A stretch of DNA of 50,973 bases from an uncultured Nitrosomonas sp. (GCA_902826115.1 CADEDO010000013.1:1-50973); one strand, 5' to 3'. Numbered from the stretch's first letter, positions 1 through 13,716 are shown. Numbers and translations are program-made. The notes: generated from the sequence alone by a model not told the origin.

Positions 1-165
1 AATGAAGGATTGATAGTTGATTCATTCATTATTTCTATAATGGATTTACCCTAATCACTAATTGTTTGTTAATAAGTGAAGAGGTAAACTGCTAGGCAAT
101 TTCTGCTTACATCTTTACCAGACACAGAAATTTTATTTTAAAACTGAATAAAAGGAGTTTTTCTA

Positions 166-510
166 ATGAGTAACGGTGTTAAATTATCTTTACTGTTTTT
201 TATATTTTTCTTTTTGTCGTCGCAAGCAGTTGCTGCAGATAGCTATTTTAATAATTCGGCTGAGAAATTTGTCAGTGGTATTACTAATGCCGCTACCGGA
301 TGGGTAGAGCTACCCAAGAACGTCATTCTAACCAGTAAAAAAGAAGGCCCGATTTATGGTGCCACCATTGGTTTAGGAATGGGTATCATGCATACCGTAG
401 GGCGTAGCGTGGTCGGCATTCTGGACGCAGCTACTTTTTTTATTCCCACAAAGCCATCGGTTAATCCGCCTTATGTTTGGCAGGATTTCTCAAGAGAAAC
501 TTCCTATTAA
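166..510 (+). CDS. Exosortase system-associated protein, TIGR04073 family
   Basis: A 114-residue exported protein. Residues 1-23 form a signal peptide with a long hydrophobic core ending in AVA-A. The mature part has the family pattern: an ATGWVELPKN segment (residues 43-52), a glycine-rich stretch GATIGLGMGI, and a closing aromatic/proline segment after FFIP. An AAAGGAG ribosome site sits about 8 bases before the ATG. The family is known from genomes with exosortase/PEP-CTERM protein sorting, but its biochemical role is not known to me. No exosortase or PEP-CTERM gene is nearby, so the link to sorting rests on the family alone. The gene stands alone and ends at a strong terminator shared with convergent htpX. 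Confidence 0.8.
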   Translation: MSNGVKLSLLFFIFFFLSSQAVAADSYFNNSAEKFVSGITNAATGWVELPKNVILTSKKEGPIYGATIGLGMGIMHTVGRSVVGILDAATFFIPTKPSVNPPYVWQDFSRETSY

Positions 511-558
511 TCAGTTTTTTAAGACAATGATGTAAGTAGAGAGATTTTTAGAGGAATT

Positions 559-595
559 AAAAACGCCGCACCTAAGTTAAAAGTGCGGCGTTTTT
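559..595. terminator. Bidirectional intrinsic terminator
   Basis: A perfect 13-bp inverted repeat, AAAAACGCCGCAC at 559-571 and its complement at 583-595, with an 11-base loop. The GC-rich core has A5 on one side and T5 on the other, so it can end transcription of the TIGR04073 gene from the left and of htpX from the right. Confidence 0.9.
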
Positions 596-616
596 ATTAT
601 TTGGAAATGAAGATGA

Positions 617-1501
617 TCAACGTTGGGCTTCGAGTGCTGCAATCCTTTCTTCCAGCGGCGGGTGTGACATAAATAGGCTTTTCAAGCCTGAACCAATGCC
701 GCCGGAAATGCCAAACGCAGCCAATTGATCAGGCAAATGGGCTTGTTGACTATTTAATTGGAGTCGTCGCAACGCGGCAATCATTTTATTTCTGCCCGCA
801 AGACTGGCGCCTCCAGCATCAGCACGAAACTCACGTTGGCGACTAAACCACATGACAATGATGCTGGCCAATACTCCCAAAACAATCTCGGCAATGATAT
901 TGGTTATCCAGAATGCAGGACCATGGCCTTCTTCTGTTTTGAATATCACACGATCCACGGTATGACCAATGACGCGCGATAGGAAAATGACAAATGTGTT
1001 CACTACGCCTTGAATCAGTGCCAGTGTGACCATGTCGCCATTGGCTACATGACTGACTTCATGAGCCAGGACCGCTTCAGCTTCATCTTGACTCATGGCG
1101 TTCAGTAAGCCTGTGCTGACTGCAACCAGGGCATTGTTTTTAGACATGCCTGTAGCAAAAGCATTAATTTCCGGTGCATCATAAATAGCTACTTCAGGCA
1201 TATCGATACCGGCCATTATTGCTTGCCGCTGTACGGTGGTGACTAGCCAGTGTTCTTGCGCGTTGCGGGGCATCTCAATGACTTGCGCACCGGTAAATCG
1301 CTTTGCTGTCCATTTTGACATGGCCAGCGACATGAATGAGCCACCAAATCCGAATACTGCAGCAAATAGCAACAAGGAATTGATATTCAAACCAGCGCCT
1401 TGCTCATCCAGGATTCTTTCAAACCCTAGCAATCGTAAGGTAATGCTCAATACGACGACAATAGCCAGATTGGTGGCTAAGAACAGAAGAATTCTTTTCA
1501 T
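617..1501 (-). CDS. htpX: Protease HtpX (M48B membrane zinc metalloprotease)
   Basis: A 294-residue inner-membrane zinc endopeptidase for quality control of membrane proteins; E. coli HtpX has 293 residues. The zinc motif HEVSH is at residues 147-151, and a likely third ligand lies in the later REFRAD segment. Hydrophobic helices are visible at about 4-23, 41-60, 160-180 and 197-217, so the active site faces the cytoplasm as in the family. The ATG at 1501 is preceded by CGGAG at a suitable distance. It is a single-gene unit: the shared terminator lies downstream, and a sigma32-like promoter about 45 bases upstream fits its known heat-shock control in enterobacteria. Confidence 0.95.
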   Translation of the reverse strand: MKRILLFLATNLAIVVVLSITLRLLGFERILDEQGAGLNINSLLLFAAVFGFGGSFMSLAMSKWTAKRFTGAQVIEMPRNAQEHWLVTTVQRQAIMAGIDMPEVAIYDAPEINAFATGMSKNNALVAVSTGLLNAMSQDEAEAVLAHEVSHVANGDMVTLALIQGVVNTFVIFLSRVIGHTVDRVIFKTEEGHGPAFWITNIIAEIVLGVLASIIVMWFSRQREFRADAGGASLAGRNKMIAALRRLQLNSQQAHLPDQLAAFGISGGIGSGLKSLFMSHPPLEERIAALEAQR

Positions 1502-1547
1502 TCATTTACTCCGTGAAGTCAATTTAATCTTAAACAAAGTTATCTTT

Positions 1548-1575
1548 ATATGAGATCGTTTTCATTAATTTCAAG
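1548..1575 (-). promoter_or_regulatory. Candidate sigma32 (RpoH) heat-shock promoter for htpX
   Basis: On the minus strand, CTTGAAA (1575 to 1569) is a perfect match to the RpoH -35 consensus. After a 13-base spacer comes TCTCATAT (1555 to 1548), against the -10 consensus CCCCATNT (5 of the 7 fixed bases). Transcription would start near 1541 and leave a leader of about 40 bases before htpX. E. coli htpX belongs to the sigma32 regulon. The match is seen in the sequence; its use is inferred. Confidence 0.6.
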
Positions 1576-1799
1576 AGAAGTGTAATTTACAGCACTCTTG
1601 TTATGGTCATCTATGTTTTTCAGGTTGTTTCAGGAAATGTTTATTCGCGAATAATAAACATTGAATGTGCTGATGCTTCAACCAACCTTTAGGTGAAATT
1701 TTGCGCAGAGAGTTCAGGTTATTTTCAATTTTTAGCGAGCAACTATCTGCAGCTTGTATCTGTAACGTGATTTAAGGCGGATTCGAGAGATATTTTAGT
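1576..1799. other. Intergenic stretch with no recognised element
   Basis: The gap between ftsB and htpX (1502-1847) exceeds 300 bases. Its ends hold the htpX promoter candidate and an inverted repeat. In this middle part I see no plausible gene, RNA or strong repeat on either strand, only AT-rich sequence. Confidence 0.5.
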
Positions 1800-1835
1800 C
1801 TGTTGAATATTGGATGTAGACACAATATTCAACAG
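1800..1835. repeat. 13-bp perfect inverted repeat downstream of ftsB
   Basis: CTGTTGAATATTG at 1800-1812 pairs perfectly with 1823-1835 across a 10-base loop, starting 12 bases beyond the ftsB stop. The stem is AT-rich and has no T-run on either strand. It may be a 3'-end stabilising hairpin or a weak terminator of the eno-ftsB transcript, or a protein-binding palindrome. Confidence 0.55.
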
Positions 1836-1847
1836 GGAAACACAGAA

Positions 1848-2122
1848 TTATTTGTTTCTAACAATCTGAAATAAAATTTCATCTTGCTTGGTCATACCTA
1901 GATCACTGCGCGCGCGTTCTTCGATAGCCTCAAGACCTTGCTTTAAATCGCTGACTTCTGCTTCAAGCATATTGTTGCGATTCTGAAGATCAAGATTATT
2001 TTTACGTGCAGCAATCACATCTTGTTCAACTTGCCAGACTTTTCCCCAACTTGCTTTGCTAAACCATAACGGGTATTGCATTAAAGCAATCAGCAGCAAA
2101 AGTATAAAAGCCAGGAATTTCA

Positions 2123-2123
<1 letters not shown>
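1848..2123 (-). CDS. ftsB: Cell division protein FtsB
   Basis: A 91-residue bitopic membrane protein of the divisome. It pairs with FtsL through a coiled coil and joins FtsQ to activate septal peptidoglycan synthesis. It has a short cytoplasmic start, one membrane helix (about residues 4-20), and then a periplasmic coiled-coil stretch (about 30-72) rich in N, L, E and K. The closing segment ERARSDLGMTKQDEILFQIV is the typical FtsB end. The start codon overlaps the eno stop by one base (TAATG on the minus strand), which implies translational coupling. Adjacency to eno is conserved in many proteobacteria. Confidence 0.92.
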
Positions 2124-3469
<1,346 letters not shown>

Positions 3470-3521
3470 TTAAATTTTTTATTCCCAATCCTCATTACTG
3501 CCATGCATTGAGTCAAAAAAA

Positions 3522-5249
<1,728 letters not shown>

Positions 5250-5289
5250 TTATATGGCATTTGAGTGGACGGTTTTATCCAGTGTTTAG

Positions 5290-6174
5290 TTAGCGAATTT
5301 CAGCAAGTAATCTATTCATCATGTGTTCGGCTTGATGGTGATACCCACTACCAAATAGATTCAAATGATTCAGTATATGATAGAGGTTATATACCAATTT
5401 GCGTAAATTATACCCGGAATCCAATGGATAATCATGTCGATAAGCAGAATAAAAATTAGCCGGGAAACCGCCAAAAAGTTCAGTCATGGCAATATCAGCC
5501 TCACGATCACCATAATAAACAGCCGGATCGAATAAAACCGGATTCCCATTTGCGTCATAAGCGTAATTGCCACTCCACAGATCACCGTGCAACAGTGAAG
5601 GAAGAGGTGAGCTATTCGAGAAAAATTGATCCAAATTGAGCAATAATTGTTCTCCCAGTTTTTGCAGTCTTCCATGATATCCATTAGCTTTGGCCAGATC
5701 CAATTGATAGCCTAAGCGCTGAGTGCGCCAAAAATGAATCCAATCTGACGACATCGTATTGATTTGTAATGTTTGTCCTATCGTATTATCACGGATCCAT
5801 CCAAATTGCTTGGAAACAACGCGATGCATGGCGGCAAGCTGTGTACCGAGATCAGCCGCATTGCCTTGTATGCCATGATGAATATCCAGATGTTCCAGAA
5901 CCAGCCAGGCAGAGTGATGATCCTGCCCATAACAGATCGGTAATGGGACGCGTATGGTTTTGGATTGATGAATTTCCATTAAACCAGCGGCTTCGGACTC
6001 AAACATGGCAAAGCTATTTACAGTATTCAATTTGACAAAATAGCGTCGAGCGCCGTCAGTGATGCGATAGGCTTGGTTGATACAGCCACCGCCAATCGCA
6101 TGGCTCTCTTTAATTGTAAAAGTACTGTGGGTGGCAGCAGAAATTTGCATGCCGATTTCTTGCCAGGATTGCAT
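5290..6174 (-). CDS. Fructosamine kinase family protein
   Basis: A 294-residue protein of the fructosamine-3-kinase/ribulosamine kinase family, a protein-kinase-like fold that phosphorylates ketoamines on glycated proteins or amino acids and so allows deglycation. Visible features are the glycine-rich N-terminal loop IGGGCINQAY, the ATP lysine in RYFVKLN, the catalytic loop LHGDLWSGN, the metal motif in LFDPAVYYGDREAD, and the closing FNLYHILNHLNLFGSGY-like segment. It starts 35 bases after the argH stop and precedes pyrG by 88 bases on the same strand, so co-transcription is possible. The physiological substrate cannot be read from sequence. Confidence 0.88.
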   Translation of the reverse strand: MQSWQEIGMQISAATHSTFTIKESHAIGGGCINQAYRITDGARRYFVKLNTVNSFAMFESEAAGLMEIHQSKTIRVPLPICYGQDHHSAWLVLEHLDIHHGIQGNAADLGTQLAAMHRVVSKQFGWIRDNTIGQTLQINTMSSDWIHFWRTQRLGYQLDLAKANGYHGRLQKLGEQLLLNLDQFFSNSSPLPSLLHGDLWSGNYAYDANGNPVLFDPAVYYGDREADIAMTELFGGFPANFYSAYRHDYPLDSGYNLRKLVYNLYHILNHLNLFGSGYHHQAEHMMNRLLAEIR

Positions 6175-6209
6175 GGTTTAAACCGAATGAAAAATTACTT
6201 TTGGTTTAT

Positions 6210-7625
6210 TCAAGACAACCACTGTCTGGCTTGATGAATAGCTGCTTGCACTTGTTCGGGCGCAGTTCCTCCGGTGTGCTTGCGACTTTGCATCGACCCT
6301 TCCAGGGTTAGCACGGCAAAAATATCTGCTTCAATGTGAGTCGAAAATATTTGTAATTCGCTTAACTCAAGATCACTGAGGTCACAATTTTTTTGTTCGG
6401 CAAACTGTACCGTTTTCGCCACAATTTCATGCGCATCGCGGAAAGGAATGCCTTTTTTGGTCAAATAATCTGCCAAATCAGTTGCAGTGGCATAACCGCG
6501 CAGCGCCGATTGGCGCATCATTTCCGGATTGACGCGAACACCCGTGAGCATGTCGGCATAAATTCGAAGCGTATCGATCAAGGTATCGACAGTATCGAAG
6601 AGAGGTTCTTTATCTTCTTGATTGTCTTTGTTATAAGCCAATGGTTGTGCTTTCATTAAGGTGAGCAAGGCAACCAGATGACCAGTGACACGCCCGGTTT
6701 TTCCACGCACTAGCTCCGGCACATCGGGGTTTTTCTTTTGCGGCATGATGGAAGAACCGGTGCAGAAACGATCAGCCAATTGAATGAAGCCAAAGGCTGG
6801 ATTCATCCACAAGATAAATTCTTCCGACATACGGGACAAATGCGTCATGATGAGTGCCGCGCAGGCGCTGAATTCGATGGCAAAATCCCGATCGGAAACA
6901 GCATCCAGAGAATTTCCGCACACCCCTTCAAACCCCAGCAGTTCTGCCACCAGTTCGCGATTGATCGGATAACTGGTACCTGCCAGCGCAGCAGCTCCCA
7001 AGGGCAATTGATTGACTCGTTTTCTGCAGTCGCTTAGACGCCCAACATCGCGTTTCAGCATTTCAAAATAAGCCATCAGATGATGGCCGAATGAAATCGG
7101 CTGGGCGACCTGCAAGTGTGTAAAACCAGGCATTACCGTATGGAGATGTTGTTCTGCCAGATCAAGCAATGCTCGTTGCATGGACTTGATCAAACTGATG
7201 ATTTCATCGATGGAAGCACGCAAAAATAAACGAATATCGGTAGCAACCTGATCATTACGTGAACGAGCGGTATGTAATCGTTTGCCTGCGTCGCCGACTA
7301 ATGCAGTTAAGCGTTTTTCAATATTTAAATGTACATCTTCAAGTGCTTGCTGCCAAACAAATTGATGATTACGGATTTCCTCTCGGATCTGATTCAATCC
7401 TTGTTCAATGGCCATTCTATCCGCATGGCTGATAATCCCCTGCGTGGCAAGCATCTGCGCATGCGCCAATGATCCTTGAATATCATATTCAGCCAAGCGC
7501 TGATCAAAACCGATTGAAGCAGTGTAGCGTTCGACCAGCTCTGAAACCGGCTCATTGAAACGTCCTGACCAAGTTTTTTTATTGTTTTCCACTGCTGAGT
7601 TTTGCTCCCTGTAAATGGCTGTCAT
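6210..7625 (-). CDS. argH: Argininosuccinate lyase
   Basis: Cleaves argininosuccinate to arginine and fumarate, the last step of arginine synthesis, as a cytoplasmic homotetramer. It has 471 residues. The fumarase-superfamily signature [11 protein letters not shown] is at 290-300 and carries the catalytic serine. TARSRNDQ (119-126) and the [11 protein letters not shown] segment with its conserved histidine are also present. The ATG at 7625 has no ribosome site. An in-frame GTG at 7592 follows AGGGAG by 12 bases and would give a product starting [12 protein letters not shown], closer to the family, so the start is uncertain by 11 residues. Confidence 0.96.
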   Translation of the reverse strand: MTAIYREQNSAVENNKKTWSGRFNEPVSELVERYTASIGFDQRLAEYDIQGSLAHAQMLATQGIISHADRMAIEQGLNQIREEIRNHQFVWQQALEDVHLNIEKRLTALVGDAGKRLHTARSRNDQVATDIRLFLRASIDEIISLIKSMQRALLDLAEQHLHTVMPGFTHLQVAQPISFGHHLMAYFEMLKRDVGRLSDCRKRVNQLPLGAAALAGTSYPINRELVAELLGFEGVCGNSLDAVSDRDFAIEFSACAALIMTHLSRMSEEFILWMNPAFGFIQLADRFCTGSSIMPQKKNPDVPELVRGKTGRVTGHLVALLTLMKAQPLAYNKDNQEDKEPLFDTVDTLIDTLRIYADMLTGVRVNPEMMRQSALRGYATATDLADYLTKKGIPFRDAHEIVAKTVQFAEQKNCDLSDLELSELQIFSTHIEADIFAVLTLEGSMQSRKHTGGTAPEQVQAAIHQARQWLS

Positions 7626-7906
7626 TTTCTGGCAGGAGATTGCCTGACTATGTCAATTCTGTGCTTATCACACTGAGATCCCGATGAAGCTTTAATTATA
7701 AAACATAAATGTAGAATCGGTCATTTTGCTTTGTTTTTGGTAATGCAGATAAGTCCTGTGCGAAAAATGATGAAAGCATTTTTTTGCAGATGCTATGGCG
7801 ATAAAAGTCACCGGTAATCGGTTTAATTCATGTACGCTACTTTTCCTAACACAAGGATTAGTGGATAATTCGGGTTTTCCCCTGTTACATACACAAGGAG
7901 TTATCC

Positions 7907-8515
7907 ATGACGGAGCATAACAAGCAAACTGAACAATCAAAAGCCACCACTTTATTTGCATTACTGAGTGCTAAGTTTGATACATTGGCCAAAATTCCTC
8001 ACATGCAGATTCCTGCATGGTATGGTCTGGCATTTTTAGGCATTATTGTCGTTATTTTTGCTTGGAAACAAATTGCTGTGGGTAAAGTTGAATCTGACAT
8101 GGCTAAGAAGCTTGATAATGAACGTGCAGTAATTACACAACAAGCGCGTGAATATGCTGACAAGCAATATATCAAAGAAGAAGAACGCTTTGGCCAAGTG
8201 CTGTCTTGGGCAGTGCGTGGAGAGTTGATTCGCAACAATATTGATCAAATTGACCAGTATTTGAGCGAAATTGTCAAAATGAAAGATACTGAGCGCGTTG
8301 TGTTGATAGGCGATGACGGTCAGTTATTGGTTTCAACGGACAAACGTTTGGAAGAAACCAAAGGTATCGAGATATTTCCAAAGGAAATCCTGAATCTGCA
8401 AAAAATAACAGTTAAATCCGATGTGGATGGTAAAAAGCTCCTGGTTGTACCTGTCATGGGATTGAATAAGAAGATTGCAACGGTTGTGGTTAGCTATAAA
8501 CTGGCAAAACTCTAA
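7907..8515 (+). CDS. Membrane-anchored protein of unknown function
   Basis: A 202-residue protein I cannot assign to a named family. The cytoplasmic N terminus (1-36) is followed by one membrane helix (about 37-54), a charged helical stretch (60-125), and then an alternating beta/loop region (130-200) containing ERVVLIGDDGQLLVSTD, which resembles the extracytoplasmic sensor folds (PDC/Cache-like) of signalling proteins. There is no attached kinase, cyclase or chemotaxis domain. AAGGAG sits 8 bases before the ATG. The gene is monocistronic: argH is divergent upstream and a strong terminator follows. The sensor resemblance is an impression, not a motif match. Confidence 0.75.
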   Translation: MTEHNKQTEQSKATTLFALLSAKFDTLAKIPHMQIPAWYGLAFLGIIVVIFAWKQIAVGKVESDMAKKLDNERAVITQQAREYADKQYIKEEERFGQVLSWAVRGELIRNNIDQIDQYLSEIVKMKDTERVVLIGDDGQLLVSTDKRLEETKGIEIFPKEILNLQKITVKSDVDGKKLLVVPVMGLNKKIATVVVSYKLAKL

Positions 8516-8573
8516 TTTATCAGCTGGCAATAATGACTTAGTCGTTGCTAAACACTTTAGTTCTTTAAAGTAT

Positions 8574-8602
8574 AAAAGGCCTTTGAGTTCCAAAGGCCTT
8601 TT

Positions 8603-8604
<2 letters not shown>
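8574..8604. terminator. Intrinsic terminator between the 7907-8515 gene and murA
   Basis: A perfect 12-bp stem, AAAAGGCCTTTG (8574-8585) with its complement at 8591-8602, a 5-base loop, and T6 on the plus strand. It ends the plus-strand gene. On the minus strand the same hairpin overlaps the murA stop codon by two bases and has only A4, so it may act weakly in both directions. Confidence 0.88.
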
Positions 8605-9964
<1,360 letters not shown>

Positions 9965-10054
9965 TTATCATGTCACAGCGATACTAAGATTTTAATCGTT
10001 AATGGGTAACTACTGTAACAAAAAAATATTTAATTTAATTCACCAGGAGAAAAA

Positions 10055-10441
10055 ATGAGTAAGCAAATCATCCAGACCGAAGATGCTCCCAAGGCCATTG
10101 GTACTTATTCCCAGGCAGTTCGGGTCAGCGGAGGAGATACGGTTTATTTGTCCGGACAGATTGGACTGGACGCCACCAGCATGCAAATGGTCGATGGAAT
10201 CGATGCACAAATTCAACAAGTATTTCTAAACTTGAAAGCGGTGGCGACAGCGAGTGGCGGTAGTTTGAATGACATTGTCAAATTGAATATCTATCTGACA
10301 GATCTGGATAATTTTGCTTTGGTGAATGAAATTATGGCCGGGTATTTTAGCCAGCCTTATCCCGCACGCGCTGCCGTCGGCGTAAAAGCGTTGCCGCGTG
10401 GCGCTTTGGTAGAAATGGATGCAGTCATGGTGCTGTCTTGA
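10055..10441 (+). CDS. ridA: RidA family reactive intermediate deaminase
   Basis: A 128-residue YjgF/YER057c/UK114 protein, a small cytoplasmic homotrimer that hydrolyses 2-aminoacrylate and related enamines/imines from PLP enzymes. Recognisable parts are the opening with [22 protein letters not shown], the central [13 protein letters not shown], and the PARAAVGV segment bearing the conserved substrate-binding arginine, ending in the glutamate of LVEMDAV. A clear AGGAG precedes the ATG. It lies just before recG in the same reading frame, separated by its stop codon and 15 bases, an arrangement that implies co-transcription. Confidence 0.94.
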   Translation: MSKQIIQTEDAPKAIGTYSQAVRVSGGDTVYLSGQIGLDATSMQMVDGIDAQIQQVFLNLKAVATASGGSLNDIVKLNIYLTDLDNFALVNEIMAGYFSQPYPARAAVGVKALPRGALVEMDAVMVLS

Positions 10442-10456
10442 TCAATCCTTATTTCA

Positions 10457-12526
10457 TTGATTGATGCTGGTTCAATCGCCGTCTCGATGACTGCGAGTCT
10501 TTCTGTACAGGAAAAATTATCCCGTCTAGGCATATGCACTGAGCTGGATCTGATTCTGCACCTGCCGATTCGCTATGAAGATGAAACACACCTGTTTCCA
10601 ATCAGTGATGCACCGGCAGGCCAAATCGTACAGGTTGAAGGCGTGATTGTGCATAATGAAGTGGTGATGCGTCCAAAGCGACAACTGGTTTGTCAGATCG
10701 AAGATAGCAGCGGCATGCTGATAATGCGTTTTCTTAATTTTTACGGCAGTCAGATTAAAACCTATGCTGTGGGAAAACGTGTGCGATTATTGGGCGAGAT
10801 TCGCCATGGCTTTTTCGGTGCGGAAATGGTTCATCCCAAATGTCGCATCGTGCAGGCAGGTGAATCACTGGCCGATACCATGACACCGATCTATCCGACA
10901 ACCGCAGGTTTGGCTCAAAAGATTCTGGCAAAGCTGATCAGGCAGGTTTTGCAAAGCACACAAAACGCACACTACCTGGTGGAAACACTACCACAAGCAA
11001 TGATTCAACACTATCGATTGACTGGTTTTCGGGATAGCGTGATGTGTTTGCACAATCCACCTCCTGATGTGTCGCTTGAAGCCTTGCAGACACGCTCACA
11101 TCCGGCATGGCGGCGTATCAAATTTGACGAATTACTGGCGCAGCAATTATCCATGCGCCTACATTATCGACAGCGACGCAGCCATGCTGCACCCGTATTG
11201 GCGTGCAAGCATCTGCTGACCGAAAAATTTTTGCGGCAACTCGCTTTTACATTGACGGACGCGCAGATCAAAGTGTCCGCAGAAATTAGCCACGATTTGG
11301 CCACTCCTTATCCGATGCAGCGCTTGCTACAAGGCGATGTCGGTAGTGGCAAAACGATCGTGGCCGCGCTAGCTGCCCTGCAAGCGATTGAGAACGGTCA
11401 TCAGGCAGCGCTCATGGCACCCACTGAGATTCTTGCTGAACAACATTATCAGAAATTATCCAGTTGGCTTGATCCGCTCGGAATACGTGTGGCCTGGCTT
11501 TCCGGTAGCCAGAAGAAAAAGCAGAAACAAGCGACGCTGGATGATATTGCGTCTGGCAATGCACATTTGGCTGTGGGTACGCACGCCTTGTTTCAGGAAC
11601 ACGTAGTATTTCATCAATTGGGATTGGCCATCATAGACGAGCAACATCGGTTTGGTGTGCACCAACGCTTGGCGCTGCGCATGAAAGGTGCGTTATCCAA
11701 CACGGTACCGCATCAGTTAATGATGAGCGCCACACCGATTCCGCGCACGCTCTCGATGAGCTATTACGCTGATCTGGATGTATCCATCATCGATGAATTG
11801 CCGCCAGGCAGGGCGCCTATCGTTACCAAGCTGATTGCCGACAATCGCCGGGATGAAATTATCGAGCGCATCAAACATGCCTGTCATCAAAACAAACAAG
11901 TGTATTGGGTTTGCCCATTGATTGAAGAATCGGAAACTTTACAGCTGCAAACGGCCATGGAAACGCATGACAATTTGAGTCGGATATTTCCGGATTTAAG
12001 TGTCGGCTTGGTGCATGGGCGCCTATCCACGCAGGAAAAAACAGCCGTGATGACGGCATTTAAGCAAGGGGAAATTCAGTTATTGGTGGCGACCACTGTG
12101 ATCGAAGTAGGGGTGGATGTGCCGAATGCATCGCTGATGGTCATTGAGAATGCCGAGCGCATGGGATTGTCGCAGTTGCATCAACTGCGCGGTCGAGTCG
12201 GGCGTGGATCGCAAGCCAGCATATGCATTTTAATGTTTCAACAACCGTTGTCGGATATTGCCCGCAAACGCCTTAAAATCATTTTTGAGCACACCGATGG
12301 ATTTGAAATCGCCCGGCAGGATCTACAATTGCGCGGCCCCGGCGAATTCCTCGGTGCGCGCCAGAGTGGGATGCCGATGCTGCGGTTCGCCGATTTGGAA
12401 CAAGATGGCGAATTACTGACAGCAGCGCAAACAGCCGTCGATAAAATGCTCAATAACCATCCGGATTTGGCTCAACGGCATATTCAGCGTTGGTTGGGAC
12501 AGAAAATAGAGTATTTGCGAGTGTAA
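10457..12526 (+). CDS. recG: ATP-dependent DNA helicase RecG
   Basis: Branch-migrating helicase that remodels stalled forks and recombination intermediates. The frame opens with TTG at 10457 (689 residues; E. coli has 693); an ATG at 10487 would give 679. Neither has a good ribosome site, and the upstream stop of ridA in the same frame limits further extension. An N-terminal wedge/OB domain (to about 240) is followed by the helicase core with Walker A GDVGSGKT (293-300), the DEQH box (394-397), SATPIPRTL, and the QLRGRVGRG motif VI. The C-terminal RecG segment GPGEFLGARQSG is present. The helix-hairpin start typical of longer RecGs is abbreviated. Confidence 0.95.
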   Translation: MIDAGSIAVSMTASLSVQEKLSRLGICTELDLILHLPIRYEDETHLFPISDAPAGQIVQVEGVIVHNEVVMRPKRQLVCQIEDSSGMLIMRFLNFYGSQIKTYAVGKRVRLLGEIRHGFFGAEMVHPKCRIVQAGESLADTMTPIYPTTAGLAQKILAKLIRQVLQSTQNAHYLVETLPQAMIQHYRLTGFRDSVMCLHNPPPDVSLEALQTRSHPAWRRIKFDELLAQQLSMRLHYRQRRSHAAPVLACKHLLTEKFLRQLAFTLTDAQIKVSAEISHDLATPYPMQRLLQGDVGSGKTIVAALAALQAIENGHQAALMAPTEILAEQHYQKLSSWLDPLGIRVAWLSGSQKKKQKQATLDDIASGNAHLAVGTHALFQEHVVFHQLGLAIIDEQHRFGVHQRLALRMKGALSNTVPHQLMMSATPIPRTLSMSYYADLDVSIIDELPPGRAPIVTKLIADNRRDEIIERIKHACHQNKQVYWVCPLIEESETLQLQTAMETHDNLSRIFPDLSVGLVHGRLSTQEKTAVMTAFKQGEIQLLVATTVIEVGVDVPNASLMVIENAERMGLSQLHQLRGRVGRGSQASICILMFQQPLSDIARKRLKIIFEHTDGFEIARQDLQLRGPGEFLGARQSGMPMLRFADLEQDGELLTAAQTAVDKMLNNHPDLAQRHIQRWLGQKIEYLRV

Positions 12527-12566
12527 ATAATCATGAAATATCAAACAATAAGGATTAATTACCAAC

Positions 12567-13499
12567 GTGATCGTTAAAAATAAAGTGTCATGGGTGCGGT
12601 TGCTGTTCCATTTTAGAGGCAGCAGTTTTATGGAAACCTGGCCGCGCATTCTTACGGTGACAGTGGCCGCCATGATCGTCACCTACATTGAGATGTATTA
12701 CCATATTCAAGCCTACACGCTGACCACGACGCCTTTCTTGCTGATTGGCGTTGCCCTGGGTATTTTCCTGGGGTTTCGTAATAATGTGTCATACGATAAG
12801 TTCTGGGAAGGACGCAAACTGTGGGGCGCGTTGATCAATACATCGCGCAATCTGACACGACAGGCTTGTTTTGTGATTGACGCATCGCATGACAGCGAAG
12901 ATATTCAGCAATTCCGCGAAATTTTTGTCAAACGATTGATTGCCTATGTACATGCCTTGCGCTGTCATCTGCGTAACGAAGATCCTACTGAAGCCATTAA
13001 ACAATTTCTTCCACCAGAAGATTTAACCAAAGTGCTCGCATCCGGGCACCGGCCTTTGGCAATTCTGCACCAATTGGGTCATGATCTTGCCAGCGCACGC
13101 GACCGGCACTGGCTGCATGAACTTAATTTTCCATCAATGGATGCGCAGCTTAATGAACTGTCCAACATTCTCGGGGGATGTGAGCGCATTAAAAACACTC
13201 CAATCCCGTTCAGCTATTCCGTGTTGATCCACCGCATCGTTGCCTCTTACTGTTTGTTCCTGCCGTTCGGATTGGTTGAAACCACCGGAGTACTGACACC
13301 GATTGTGGTGCTGTTGATTTCCTATGCGTTCTTTGAGCTGGATGCCATTGGCGATGAAATAGAGAATCCCTTCGGCTTGCAACCCAATGACCTGCCGCTG
13401 ACCGCGATTTCCAGAAATGTTGAAATCAATTTGCTTGAGCTGATCAATTACCCAGACCGACCTGCCGCGCTTAAACCTGAGAATGATATTTTGATGTAA
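12567..13499 (+). CDS. Bestrophin-like family channel protein
   Basis: A 310-residue membrane protein of the bacterial bestrophin/UPF0187 family, pentameric anion or cation channels. Hydrophobic helices lie at about 27-47 and 52-70, and later at about 215-260. The family segment GFRNNVSYDKFWEGRKLWG is clear, as is the C-terminal EIENPFGLQPNDLPL. The start is GTG (12567), preceded by AAGGAT at somewhat long spacing. It follows recG by 40 bases. Ion selectivity and physiological role cannot be told from sequence. Confidence 0.88.
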   Translation: MIVKNKVSWVRLLFHFRGSSFMETWPRILTVTVAAMIVTYIEMYYHIQAYTLTTTPFLLIGVALGIFLGFRNNVSYDKFWEGRKLWGALINTSRNLTRQACFVIDASHDSEDIQQFREIFVKRLIAYVHALRCHLRNEDPTEAIKQFLPPEDLTKVLASGHRPLAILHQLGHDLASARDRHWLHELNFPSMDAQLNELSNILGGCERIKNTPIPFSYSVLIHRIVASYCLFLPFGLVETTGVLTPIVVLLISYAFFELDAIGDEIENPFGLQPNDLPLTAISRNVEINLLELINYPDRPAALKPENDILM

Positions 13500-13621
13500 T
13501 GAACTTGGGCCATATAAACATGTTTAGTGTTAGCGGCTCGTCTTGATGCGGAAATGGTCATGCGCCCATATGAATTAACTTCTTTATTAGGGGTTTTGCC
13601 ATTCCCGCTTTGAGACTGCGG

Positions 13622-13627
13622 TATAAT
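13622..13627 (+). promoter_or_regulatory. Possible -10 element before ubiC
   Basis: A perfect TATAAT lies about 90 bases upstream of the ubiC start, inside the 217-base gap after the bestrophin gene. I find no -35 hexamer at 16-18 bases; the nearest candidate (TTGCCA at 13596) is 20 bases away. The placement suits a promoter for ubiC-ubiA-ubiD, but the evidence is weak. Confidence 0.35.
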
Positions 13628-13716
13628 CCCGCTCCAATGCTTCTGACAATGACCTTGCCTGATTTCAGTATAACCGTTCACATCATGCAACAATTCCATT
13701 TAGCCGTTTTGCCACG

